From a virus: DNA of 21,566 nt. Every line of letters starts with the position of its first letter. Positions within the stretch are counted from its first letter, which is position 1. The stretch lies in IMG/VR virus record IMGVR_UViG_3300020420_000655, positions 1 through 21,566 of that record; one strand, 5' to 3'. The position numbers were made by a program, and so were the translations under genes. Shown here piece after piece: positions 13,442-20,637 of the stretch. The notes under the pieces were generated by a model, which was given only the letters and a program-made list of their open reading frames with translations, did not search any database and was not told the origin of the DNA.

Positions 13442-13839
13442 TACTTGTTAACTACTCCTATGTTGTATTTTGGAACTAAATCCCATTCATTTTTCTCCCT
13501 ATGTGGAAGAACTTTAATCTGACTCATCGGTGCAATTGGGTCTTGATGATTGTTAGATATAACTTTGAGTAATCCCCATTCTTCTAGAAGTTTTGCAATT
13601 GCATTTCTTCTACCTATATCAGATTCGACAAAAGAACTATCTTTACCATCAAGTAAAAACAATTCTTTAAAGTGGACAAGGTAGTATTTACCTCGTTTAT
13701 GTAATATGTGGCAAGATTGGTAAAGTATTTTTTCTTTACGAGATGCAACTCCTATTCGAGTTAGTGTTTCCTTTACTTTTAGAAAATCATCCTGTTGTTT
13801 CAACTCTACCTCTACCATGTTGGAGAGGTCATAGTTCAT
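13441..13839 (-). CDS. regA: RegA translational repressor
   Basis: T4 RegA binds the ribosome sites of early mRNAs, including those of genes 44 and 45, and represses their translation. This protein (132 aa; T4 122) contains DFLKVKETLTRIGVA, LYQSCHILHKRGKYYLVHFK, LLEEWGLLKV and the C-terminal EWDLVPKYNIG, each nearly identical to T4 RegA. The start at 13839 is supported by GGGAG 6 bases upstream and a TAATG overlap with gp62. The internal Met8, which would match the T4 start better, has no ribosome site. In T4 regA lies between 62 and 43; here gene 43 is about 11 kb further downstream. Confidence 0.97.
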   Translation of the reverse strand: MNYDLSNMVEVELKQQDDFLKVKETLTRIGVASRKEKILYQSCHILHKRGKYYLVHFKELFLLDGKDSSFVESDIGRRNAIAKLLEEWGLLKVISNNHQDPIAPMSQIKVLPHREKNEWDLVPKYNIGVVNK

Positions 13840-14216
13840 TACTTTCTCCCACCTGTTTTCATTCTCTCTTTCATAATTCCTATTTCCTTTGCAGTAAGAA
13901 TCTTATAGTATTCTTCTGCTTTACTCATAGAACAGTCATAATAAGTTTGGATGACTTTCATATCTTCCAATACTCTAGGTTTGTTCCATTTAGCAAACCT
14001 TTTTCTTTTTCTTAAAGTATTTAGGAAATAATGGAATTGTAGAGACGAATCTAGGTGCTTTCTAGAGTTCATTTCATTAACATACATGATACAATCTTGA
14101 TGATAAGATAGAGACTTATTAGTCAAGAATGGTGAATATGACTTTTCTGCAACATCATCTACCATGATATCTTTCTTGGAAAAGGTTATTGCAGTGACAA
14201 AATCAAATGGATTCAT
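13839..14216 (-). CDS. 62: Clamp-loader small subunit gp62
   Basis: gp62 joins four gp44 ATPase subunits to form the loader that places gp45 clamps on DNA. At 125 aa it is shorter than T4 gp62 (187), as in marine T4-like phages. Recognisable stretches are MNPFDFVTAITFSKKD, the central LSYHQDCIMYVNEMN, and the basic LNTLRKRKRFAKW (65-77). It is followed directly by regA. The start overlaps the stop of the cytidylyltransferase-like gene as ATGA with no clear ribosome site. Its translation therefore seems to depend on the last gene of the modification cassette, whereas in T4 it follows gene 44. Confidence 0.9.
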   Translation of the reverse strand: MNPFDFVTAITFSKKDIMVDDVAEKSYSPFLTNKSLSYHQDCIMYVNEMNSRKHLDSSLQFHYFLNTLRKRKRFAKWNKPRVLEDMKVIQTYYDCSMSKAEEYYKILTAKEIGIMKERMKTGGRK

Positions 14217-14611
14217 TTTTGAGATATTACTTTTTCTTTGAGGTTAGTAGTTGAAAAGGAATGTTCTCTACTAGTGTAGTAGATTTCATGAAGTCCTTTC
14301 CCTGTAAATTCTTTGTTTGCCCAGTCCTCTCCTATAAATCTTAAGTGGATGGGTTTTGTTGCTTCTAGTAAATCAAGTAAACTTTGTTCAGTGTCATAAG
14401 GTATAATCTCATCAACATACTTGATTGCATCCAATTGTATAAATCTTTCATATACAGATTGAATAGGTTGACTTTTTTCTTGTCTATCAATCGATGGGTC
14501 TGTTTGTAATCCTACAATAAGATAATCACAATTCTCTTTTGCTTCTTTCATCATTACTACATGTCCAGAATGTAATAAGTCGAATGCACCACATGTAAAT
14601 CCTACTTTCAT
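14213..14611 (-). CDS. Cytidylyltransferase-like nucleotidyltransferase (TagD/HldE-C type)
   Basis: This encodes 132 aa, the length of a single-domain HIGH-type nucleotidyltransferase. It has the opening VGFTCGAFDLLHSGH, whose HSGH (14-17) is the HxGH nucleotide-binding motif, and a C-terminal STT (120-122) matching the RTxGISTT element in a divergent form. The family activates glycerol-3-phosphate, sugar phosphates or similar compounds as CDP- or ADP-derivatives. Here it follows two glycosyltransferases with ATGA coupling, so it may supply an activated donor for decorating DNA, lipid or a surface glycan. The substrate cannot be read from sequence. It ends in an ATGA overlap with gp62. Confidence 0.88.
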   Translation of the reverse strand: MKVGFTCGAFDLLHSGHVVMMKEAKENCDYLIVGLQTDPSIDRQEKSQPIQSVYERFIQLDAIKYVDEIIPYDTEQSLLDLLEATKPIHLRFIGEDWANKEFTGKGLHEIYYTSREHSFSTTNLKEKVISQK

Positions 14612-15780
14612 AATACTATATCCATCATATCTTTAAAAACAAAATCAGAATCATAATAAGAATAAAAGTCTAAAGCATTCTTTCTATATTCATTTCTCAT
14701 ATCATTATCATTTGTAAGTTCTACTATTAGGTTTTTACATTCTTCCATATTATTTTCCGATAACCATATTGTCCCACTGTTATCGATATCTGTCAAGGGT
14801 TTATCGTAGTATCGATGAATACAAAGGTCTCCATATTCTTTTCTAAAAACTGGAACTGCCCCAACTGCAACTGGTTCTAAATGTGTAAACTCTAAAGACT
14901 TTGCCATATACTTTTCTCCTAGAAGACTCAACTGATATCCATAAGAAGATAAAGATAATCTTTCTAGTAATTCATCATTTACATATTGACCAAACACTGT
15001 AAATTTATCACCATACCTTTCTAGTAAATCTACTTCATTTACATCTGAGTTTATTTCATTGTAAAAGTCATATTGGTTTTTAAACTCTATAAAGACTGGA
15101 CTTCGTTCTATCCCTTCTAATGTAGTTAGATGACCAGCACCCTTTAAATACTCATCATGGAATCTAATCATCAAGTCATAACCTTTCCATCTTGAAGTTC
15201 TACCTATCCATTTATGATGATGTGCATCTTGTTCCTCAATTCCTTTCCAATACTTTTTGTAATTTGAAAATGATATTGCAGGCTGCATTAAGTGAATTGT
15301 TCTGTCTGCATCCAAATCAAAAAGATTTGGTGTGTTTACTATTTCTGCAAAATCACCAGTTTGAGAATGTGCAAAGATATAGTCTACCTTTTCATATGAT
15401 TCTTGTAATAAAACATTTCTTCTAAGTGATGATATGTTATGGTCATGTTGTATGGAAACCTTTTTAGTTTTTAAATCAAATAGTTTAGAAAAGTTTTCAA
15501 TGCATTCTTTACTATGATTAACAGATGGAAGAGAATTGAAAATTATTATATCTGATTCTTTGCATCCTTCATAAACCTCATCAAAATCATCACGACCAAA
15601 ATGAACATGAACTAAATTATGAAAAGTATGTGAATCATTTCTTGACCACTTCTTATCTTTAGATGCATAGACAGTTGTATCATGAGAGTTTTTAATTAAC
15701 CAATCTTCTAACTCAACGCAGTATTTGGTTACTCCACAACCCTCAACTCCTCTGCCCATTACTATTGCAATCTTAGACAT
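14608..15780 (-). CDS. GT-B fold glycosyltransferase, GT4-like
   Basis: This encodes 390 aa from the ATG at 15780, which gives a proper first Rossmann strand (MSKIAIVMGRGVEGCGVTKY); the frame extends 11 codons further into the upstream gene. The N-terminal domain continues with IIIFNSLPSV, the linker region contains IGRTSRWKGYD, and the donor-binding part has THLEPVAVGAVPVF, matching the E-x7-E/EPxxxGxPV region of GT4-type retaining transferases. It overlaps the GT8-like gene by 8 bases and the cytidylyltransferase by ATGA. In this context it may add sugar to an oxidised methylcytosine, but an acceptor in a glycan or protein is not excluded. Confidence 0.85.
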   Translation of the reverse strand: MSKIAIVMGRGVEGCGVTKYCVELEDWLIKNSHDTTVYASKDKKWSRNDSHTFHNLVHVHFGRDDFDEVYEGCKESDIIIFNSLPSVNHSKECIENFSKLFDLKTKKVSIQHDHNISSLRRNVLLQESYEKVDYIFAHSQTGDFAEIVNTPNLFDLDADRTIHLMQPAISFSNYKKYWKGIEEQDAHHHKWIGRTSRWKGYDLMIRFHDEYLKGAGHLTTLEGIERSPVFIEFKNQYDFYNEINSDVNEVDLLERYGDKFTVFGQYVNDELLERLSLSSYGYQLSLLGEKYMAKSLEFTHLEPVAVGAVPVFRKEYGDLCIHRYYDKPLTDIDNSGTIWLSENNMEECKNLIVELTNDNDMRNEYRKNALDFYSYYDSDFVFKDMMDIVL

Positions 15781-16423
15781 CGTAGTCACTCTCATTAAAT
15801 GTTTTTGTTCCACCAGATGTGTTTATGTGAGTTATGTATTTTCCTTTCTTTGACCAATGACCCCAATCATTTGAAAGAAGATTGTAGTTTCCATAATAGT
15901 TATTACACAAAATATTAAATAGTGATTGGTCATGTTGTGGTTGTGGTTTTTCTAATTCTTCTCTCCAGTGGTCTTTGGTATTTTCATAAAACTTTCTATC
16001 AAACAACATAGTTCCAGAACAAAAATAATTATAGTCTTCTCTAAGGTTAAATCTTTCTTTATCTCTTTGTTGTTTTTGAAGACCACTAGGTGTATTACTT
16101 TTATCTTGCATAGCAGAGAATACATCATATTCAAAAATGTTAGGACAATCTTCTCTTACTATTGCATCACTATCTAAGTAAAAAATTTTATCATATCCTT
16201 CTTTAAACAATTCGTATATGTATAACTTATGATATGCTGGAGAATATTCTTTTCCTAACCACTCATCACTTTTCAAACAAAAATAATCTGCTTCAGTAAA
16301 CTCTGCATATGCTAATGCTTTCTTAGATGAGAATTTATATAAATCTTCAACATAATGAAATACTTTTCTACCTTCTGACCTTCCACCATTTGGTGGTATT
16401 TGAACTTGAAAAACTAGGTTCAT
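15773..16423 (-). CDS. GT-A fold glycosyltransferase, GT8-like
   Basis: This encodes 216 aa. The metal-binding DxD is D84-S-D86 in KIFYLDSDAIV. It is followed by the CSGTMLFD element (135-142), the HDQSLFN segment (164-170) and a late HINTSGGTK (199-207), the order seen in GT8 (glycogenin and LPS galactosyl/glucosyltransferase) enzymes, which use UDP-sugars. It starts with an ATGA overlap with the TET-like gene and GGAG 8 bases upstream. It is the first transferase after the oxygenase, making it the best candidate to glycosylate the base that oxygenase produces. That substrate is inference. Confidence 0.85.
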   Translation of the reverse strand: MNLVFQVQIPPNGGRSEGRKVFHYVEDLYKFSSKKALAYAEFTEADYFCLKSDEWLGKEYSPAYHKLYIYELFKEGYDKIFYLDSDAIVREDCPNIFEYDVFSAMQDKSNTPSGLQKQQRDKERFNLREDYNYFCSGTMLFDRKFYENTKDHWREELEKPQPQHDQSLFNILCNNYYGNYNLLSNDWGHWSKKGKYITHINTSGGTKTFNESDYDV

Positions 16424-17421
16424 AGAAATGACTCCAAACTACCTTTCTCTTCATACTTACTTGCATGTTGACCAATAGGTTTTTCTGTTTTACCACCATA
16501 TCCTTTTGTTGCAACATCTGTTGAACAATATGCAACACATGATAATCTTATTCCATCACCTTCAATCTTGGTGACTCCATGTATCTCATTTGAATCTGCA
16601 ATCAATACATCACCATCATCTGCTTCAATGGCAACTCCATATCTTGGGAATACCAAGTATGCACCACCAAAGTCACCTAGTCTAAACACGCACATAGTAG
16701 TCATACCAAACTCTAGGTCTTTACCATCAACATGTGCCGACATCTTTGCAGTTCCTTCACTTGAATATCTATTTGCAGATAGAGTTGTTATAGGAGCTCC
16801 ACCCAAGTGATACTTCTCTTCAATACATTCATCTGCATATGTTCTTTGTAATTTCCAGATATCTGGACATCCTTTCTTAAGTGCTTGTTCATTGATAGTT
16901 GCAATCTGTTGCATCTTCTCCCACTTTTCTACATTAGATTTCTTTTCACACCAGTTTGATAATCCTATCATACCATTGAATCGACCTCTCTTATAACCAG
17001 CAAATACAGAATGAATTGCATTTGCCTCTGCAATACGATTGAACTCTCCATTCTTTTTAAGTGGATAGTAAGAGTTTGGTGTTCTTAAAACATAATCTTT
17101 ACCTTCAACCAATCCTTTCTTTTTCATTTCTTCATGGTCAATAGGGCCAGATGCATTTGCTCTCATAGTTGATACATCATCTATAGAATACAATGTATCT
17201 TTTACTTCGTTGTAGGTATCACCTGTATATGCATTCTTTACGATACATGCAAGTAATGGTTTATCAAATAATGAACCACTTGGTTTATATATTCTTATGA
17301 TATCATCTTCGACACCAATAGATGATACAACATCATCATACGATGTTTCATCTAACCACTTACCATTAAACTGGTCGTGTGTTTCTTTTTTCCCTAAGTC
17401 TTTTTTTGCAGTGAATTCCAT
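16420..17421 (-). CDS. TET/JBP-like 2OG-Fe(II) dioxygenase (5-methylcytosine oxidase candidate)
   Basis: This encodes 333 aa, a length typical of phage TET-like proteins. The double-stranded beta-helix core lies in the C-terminal half: HxD at H230-V-D232, a FGGAYLVFP strand (251-259), GDVLIADSNEIHGV with distal H281, and the 2OG-binding R292 in IRLSCVAYC. The N-terminal 200 residues contain a PLKKNGEFNR region and a helical stretch with several Trp and Cys, as expected of TET/JBP relatives rather than prolyl hydroxylases. It overlaps the C5-methyltransferase gene by 28 bases. Phage TET enzymes that oxidise 5mC made by a co-encoded methyltransferase have been described, and this pairing reproduces that layout. 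The start lacks a clear ribosome site and is probably coupled. Confidence 0.85.
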   Translation of the reverse strand: MEFTAKKDLGKKETHDQFNGKWLDETSYDDVVSSIGVEDDIIRIYKPSGSLFDKPLLACIVKNAYTGDTYNEVKDTLYSIDDVSTMRANASGPIDHEEMKKKGLVEGKDYVLRTPNSYYPLKKNGEFNRIAEANAIHSVFAGYKRGRFNGMIGLSNWCEKKSNVEKWEKMQQIATINEQALKKGCPDIWKLQRTYADECIEEKYHLGGAPITTLSANRYSSEGTAKMSAHVDGKDLEFGMTTMCVFRLGDFGGAYLVFPRYGVAIEADDGDVLIADSNEIHGVTKIEGDGIRLSCVAYCSTDVATKGYGGKTEKPIGQHASKYEEKGSLESFL

Positions 17422-18659
17422 GGTTCTAATACCTGTTGTTTAATTTGCTCTACTAGGTAATGCAAACATAATGGTGCAACCATTAATCCTATTCTTGCAC
17501 CTTTGTCATTATAATCTCCTGTCATCTTATAATCATTTGGTAATGTCATAAGTCTGACCATTTCTTTTGGTGTGTATATTCTTTTACCACTATAATAAAA
17601 ATGATTACCACCCATAAACTTTGGTTGACATCCTTGTTCAGTTAAAGAATGTGCTGGAAGAAATTTAGGAACAATCCTTGACATGTAGTAGGAATGTTTT
17701 TCGTCTTCTGGTTTTAAGTGTCCATTTTTAATTTGTTCTTGAAACCAAGGTTTAACAATATCATCACCTATAGATATATAGGGCCTATTTTCAAGTCTTT
17801 TCATAACTGGTTCTAATCCTTCACATGGGCCACAATGTGCATAATTTGGGTCTGGATGTTTTTCAAATCCAGTTATCCAATGTGCTTTAGATGATTTTAA
17901 CATTTCACCCTCAAGATATTCTGCATCTTTTTGATTCTCTTCATCGTCTACTAGGTCATCTATTGCTTCTCCGATTGATGTTCTTTCACTTGTAGTCTCT
18001 GGAAACAATCCACTCAGACACATAAAAGGTAATCCTATTGCATCTAATACATCATCCCTTACTGCAACTATAAACACTCGTTCCCTTTTTTGAGGAACTC
18101 CATGTTCATGTCCCTTCATAATCTTCCATGTAACTGAGTATCCTATCTTTTCAAAGTCTACTATCATCTTGTTTAGATGGTCTCTTGCATAATCCATGGA
18201 AAGACCTTTTACATTTTCACATACAATAACTTTAGGCATGACTTCTTCTGCAATTCTAATCATTTCCCATGTAAGGTCTTCAATGTTTTGTTGTTTCATT
18301 CCATATGCAACTTTTTCTTTGTTCCATCCTTCTCTTTTAGAACCAGCCATAGAAAATGGTGGACATGGTGGAGAACCATCCATAATATCAAGTTCACCTT
18401 TTTGTAATCCTGTCATTTCTAAAATATCTTTACCACTGACCTCTTTTATATCTTTACATTCATGAACTGTGTTTGGAAAGTTTGCAAGATAAGTATCAAC
18501 ATGTATTTGTTGAAACTCATTCATATACTTTACATCACCACCAGAAAGTTTATATGCACATGATGAACCACCACCGCCTGCAAAAAAAGTAATGTAATTA
18601 AACTCTTTTCTTGCAGAGTTTTTATGTAAATCATCTAATGTGTATTGAAAATAACTCAT
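17394..18659 (-). CDS. DNA (cytosine-5-) methyltransferase
   Basis: This encodes 421 aa from the ATG at 18659, chosen because AGGAG lies 5 bases upstream and the ATG overlaps the preceding stop as ATGA. Motif I is FFAGGGGSS (25-33). Motif IV GSPPCPPFS contains the catalytic C99. Motif VI ENVKG (148-152) and motif VIII QKRERVFIVA (190-199) are intact. Motif X reads RIGLMVAP where the canonical form is QIGNxVPP, so the Asn and one Pro are replaced. The target-recognition region lies about 230-345. Here it would install 5mC as substrate for the adjacent TET-like oxygenase rather than act as a restriction-evasion enzyme alone. No cognate endonuclease is nearby. The target sequence is unknown. Confidence 0.94.
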   Translation of the reverse strand: MSYFQYTLDDLHKNSARKEFNYITFFAGGGGSSCAYKLSGGDVKYMNEFQQIHVDTYLANFPNTVHECKDIKEVSGKDILEMTGLQKGELDIMDGSPPCPPFSMAGSKREGWNKEKVAYGMKQQNIEDLTWEMIRIAEEVMPKVIVCENVKGLSMDYARDHLNKMIVDFEKIGYSVTWKIMKGHEHGVPQKRERVFIVAVRDDVLDAIGLPFMCLSGLFPETTSERTSIGEAIDDLVDDEENQKDAEYLEGEMLKSSKAHWITGFEKHPDPNYAHCGPCEGLEPVMKRLENRPYISIGDDIVKPWFQEQIKNGHLKPEDEKHSYYMSRIVPKFLPAHSLTEQGCQPKFMGGNHFYYSGKRIYTPKEMVRLMTLPNDYKMTGDYNDKGARIGLMVAPLCLHYLVEQIKQQVLEPWNSLQKKT

Positions 18660-19435
18660 TGTTCTCCTTTCCATAAATCTGGAAATGGTATTGCTTGATA
18701 CATTTGCCCATCAAGTCCCCATTCAAAATCTATATGTTTTTGTTCAGAAAAATAAATAGATTCTGGAAAAATATCAAATGCAACTGTTACTCTTGGTTTA
18801 TCTCCTGTCCAAGGAGACGATGCATGTTCAAATCCACTAGAAGAATATATCAACATATCATCATAATCTTCATGGACAATCCACTCACTCTCTGGTTGTT
18901 CTGGCCCTATTCTATAAGTTGTTGTAGATGGTTTTACATTTGCACAATAGAATCCATGGTAGATGTGTGGATGCATATCTTCAATGTGTTTATGAAAAGG
19001 TATATGGTCGTATCCTTTATCATTTTCTCTTTTTGTATAAACATTAAACCATCCATGTATATAATATGATTCACCAGATTCTTTAACCTGTGAATTACTA
19101 TAAAAGAAACGATTTAGTTTCCAGTAAATATCTGAAAAAGGTCTTAGTCCAAATGTAAAAGGATTATAGGTATAAAAGTCTTGTCTTTCTTTTGTGTCTA
19201 AATCAAATTGATGCTCTTTTTCTTCTTTAGATAAATCTGCACCTTCTTTAGATGCACGAACATATCCACGAAGATTATTACTAAATTGATTTGGTATTGC
19301 AATTCCATCCTCATCGTGTGCAAAGAATGGATGATTTTCGTGTTCAATACACCAATCAGTAATAAATTCATAATCTATCCCACAATCCTTTTGGATAAAA
19401 AAATCAGAATTCTTGAGTGTTACTTCTGTCTTCAT
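18656..19435 (-). CDS. Second 2OG-Fe(II) oxygenase (phage hydroxylase family)
   Basis: This encodes 259 aa. A likely jelly-roll core occupies about 120-225: the histidine-rich HIPFHKHIEDMHPHIYHGF (144-162) containing the probable H150-x-E152 iron ligands, a CANV strand, then SSSGFEHASSPW with distal H204 and PRVTVAFDIF with R215 for 2-oxoglutarate. This H-x-D/E...H...R arrangement recalls the many 2OG-Fe(II) oxygenases of marine T4-like phages, which have mostly unknown targets. It lies directly before the C5-methyltransferase with ATGA coupling. It could act on the modified base, on a protein residue or on a sugar donor. It overlaps the small membrane gene by 32 bases. Confidence 0.75.
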   Translation of the reverse strand: MKTEVTLKNSDFFIQKDCGIDYEFITDWCIEHENHPFFAHDEDGIAIPNQFSNNLRGYVRASKEGADLSKEEKEHQFDLDTKERQDFYTYNPFTFGLRPFSDIYWKLNRFFYSNSQVKESGESYYIHGWFNVYTKRENDKGYDHIPFHKHIEDMHPHIYHGFYCANVKPSTTTYRIGPEQPESEWIVHEDYDDMLIYSSSGFEHASSPWTGDKPRVTVAFDIFPESIYFSEQKHIDFEWGLDGQMYQAIPFPDLWKGEQ

Positions 19436-19592
19436 ATTCTAACTTAACTATTACATGTTCATTTTTTCGAACACCTTTATTGTATAGATGTGAATACATT
19501 TCATCTGCACCTTTTCGTATTCCATTATATTCTCCCCATGAGTATATAGCAAAAAACAAAATGCAAAGAAATATAAATGTTATTATTTCCAT
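19404..19592 (-). CDS. Small single-pass membrane protein (62 aa) after gp44
   Basis: The start is ATG 19592 with GGAG 5 bases upstream; a GTG at 19598 is less likely. Residues 3-20 are a hydrophobic segment (IITFIFLCILFFAIYSW), followed by a basic, hydrophilic domain with Tyr and Asn. It overlaps gp44 by 10 bases and the second oxygenase by 32. It is the first gene of the inserted cassette. No family is recognised, and nothing links it to DNA modification except position. Confidence 0.68.
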   Translation of the reverse strand: MEIITFIFLCILFFAIYSWGEYNGIRKGADEMYSHLYNKGVRKNEHVIVKLEYEDRSNTQEF

Positions 19593-20515
19593 CGACACTC
19601 CATCATTAATTCAGTTAGACATGCAACGATATTCACCTCTTGGTCAACCACAAATGCAGACTTATAACTATAATCTGCAATAATAATTACAGCCTGTGGT
19701 ATACTTTGTGGTTCTAATACATCATAAAGTGTATCGTAAATCTTTCTAAATAATTTTACTGGGTCGTTGTCGATATTAGTTGCAACCCATTTTCTCATAT
19801 CTGTAAATCTTTTTGTTTTGACATGTCCAAGTAATTCTTGAAGACTCTCTTCTGCAATATTAGATAGTATTCCTACATCTATCTTACCACTTACTGCATA
19901 TCTTTGTAATTCATTAATGGTTCTACGAAAGTCTGGAAAATATTTCATGACTAATTCTTGTAAAACTTCATTGTTATATTCAACACCTTCATCATCAAGA
20001 ATCAACATAAGTCTTGCAAGAAATACAGATGCAAGTCTTGGTCTTTCACTTGGTGGTATCTTAAAGTCAATTACAGTGCATCTTGAATGCAAAGGTGCAA
20101 TCAATCTGTTTTTATAATTACATGTAAAGATAAATCTACAATTTTTATGAAACTCTTCTATAAATCCACGAAGAGCTGGTTGAGTTGATTGTGGATTTAG
20201 ATAATCTGCTTCATCAAGAATAACTACCTTGTTCCCACCACTTAGTGAAACTGTAGATGCAAAGTTTTTGATTTTAGTTCTCAGAACATCAATACCACTT
20301 TCTTCTGAACCATTGATTAAAATATAATCACAATTGTGCATTTCACATAATGCTTTTGCAATTGTAGTTTTACCAGTTCCAGCAGTTCCAGTAAGAATCA
20401 TGTTTGGTATTTCATCTTTGATATCAAAAAATGTTTGTTTGATATCGGATGGTAAAACACAATCTTCTATTGTTTTAGGTCGATACTTTTCAACCCATAA
20501 GAAATCTTCATTCAT
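19583..20515 (-). CDS. 44: Clamp-loader ATPase subunit gp44
   Basis: This AAA+ ATPase opens the gp45 clamp and loads it at primer-template junctions (310 aa; T4 319). It starts with FLWVEKYRPKTIEDC, the usual RFC-box-like opening. Walker A is GTAGTGKT (43-50), Walker B VVILDEAD ends with D101-E-A-D, sensor 1 is TCN (131-133) and the arginine-finger SRC is 144-146. The C-terminal part is the helical collar domain. GAGG stands 7 bases before the ATG. Just upstream is AATGAGG, resembling the RegA site known at T4 gene 44, after a 122-base leader. The next gene is not 62, as in T4, but the modification cassette. Confidence 0.97.
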   Translation of the reverse strand: MNEDFLWVEKYRPKTIEDCVLPSDIKQTFFDIKDEIPNMILTGTAGTGKTTIAKALCEMHNCDYILINGSEESGIDVLRTKIKNFASTVSLSGGNKVVILDEADYLNPQSTQPALRGFIEEFHKNCRFIFTCNYKNRLIAPLHSRCTVIDFKIPPSERPRLASVFLARLMLILDDEGVEYNNEVLQELVMKYFPDFRRTINELQRYAVSGKIDVGILSNIAEESLQELLGHVKTKRFTDMRKWVATNIDNDPVKLFRKIYDTLYDVLEPQSIPQAVIIIADYSYKSAFVVDQEVNIVACLTELMMECRWK

Positions 20516-20637
20516 TCACACACCTCATTATAAAAAGATAACTCATAATCCCACCATTATGAATCGAGTCCAACCCCAAGAGAGAGAACAGTTGAACACC
20601 CTCAGATACCAATGTCTAGCACCTACAAAAGTATTTA
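20516..20637 (-). promoter_or_regulatory. Structured leader between genes 45 and 44
   Basis: This is the longest non-coding gap in the left-directed operon. The segment 20561-20610 is 50% G+C (25 of 50), well above the surroundings. Two stems can be drawn on the transcript. The first pairs 20591-20597 with 20568-20574 (GUUCAAC with GUUGGAC, 7 pairs including one G-U, 16-base loop). The second pairs 20556-20562 with 20543-20549 (UCAUAAU with AUUAUGA, 7 perfect pairs, 6-base loop). A TATAAT at 20528-20533 has no matching -35. A one-mismatch late element (AATAAATA) lies near 20632-20639. I see no tRNA fold or open reading frame. Confidence 0.55.
20523..20529 (-). promoter_or_regulatory. Candidate RegA operator at gene 44
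   Basis: The transcript carries AAUGAGG seven bases before the gene 44 start. T4 gene 44 is repressed by RegA through a site that, as I recall it, contains GAAUGAGGAAAU. The shared core AAUGAGG at the same place, plus a closely T4-like RegA in the same operon, suggests conserved autoregulation. Confidence 0.5.

Noticed and set aside
13818-13839. RegA starting at internal Met8, which aligns with the T4 start
   Set aside because: The upstream ATG has a GGGAG site and a TAATG overlap with gp62, while Met8 has no ribosome site.
20560-20637. Possible tRNA or tRNA-like fold (GGTTGGACTC resembles a T-arm)
   Set aside because: I could not fit an acceptor stem or anticodon arm. Only separate hairpins form.
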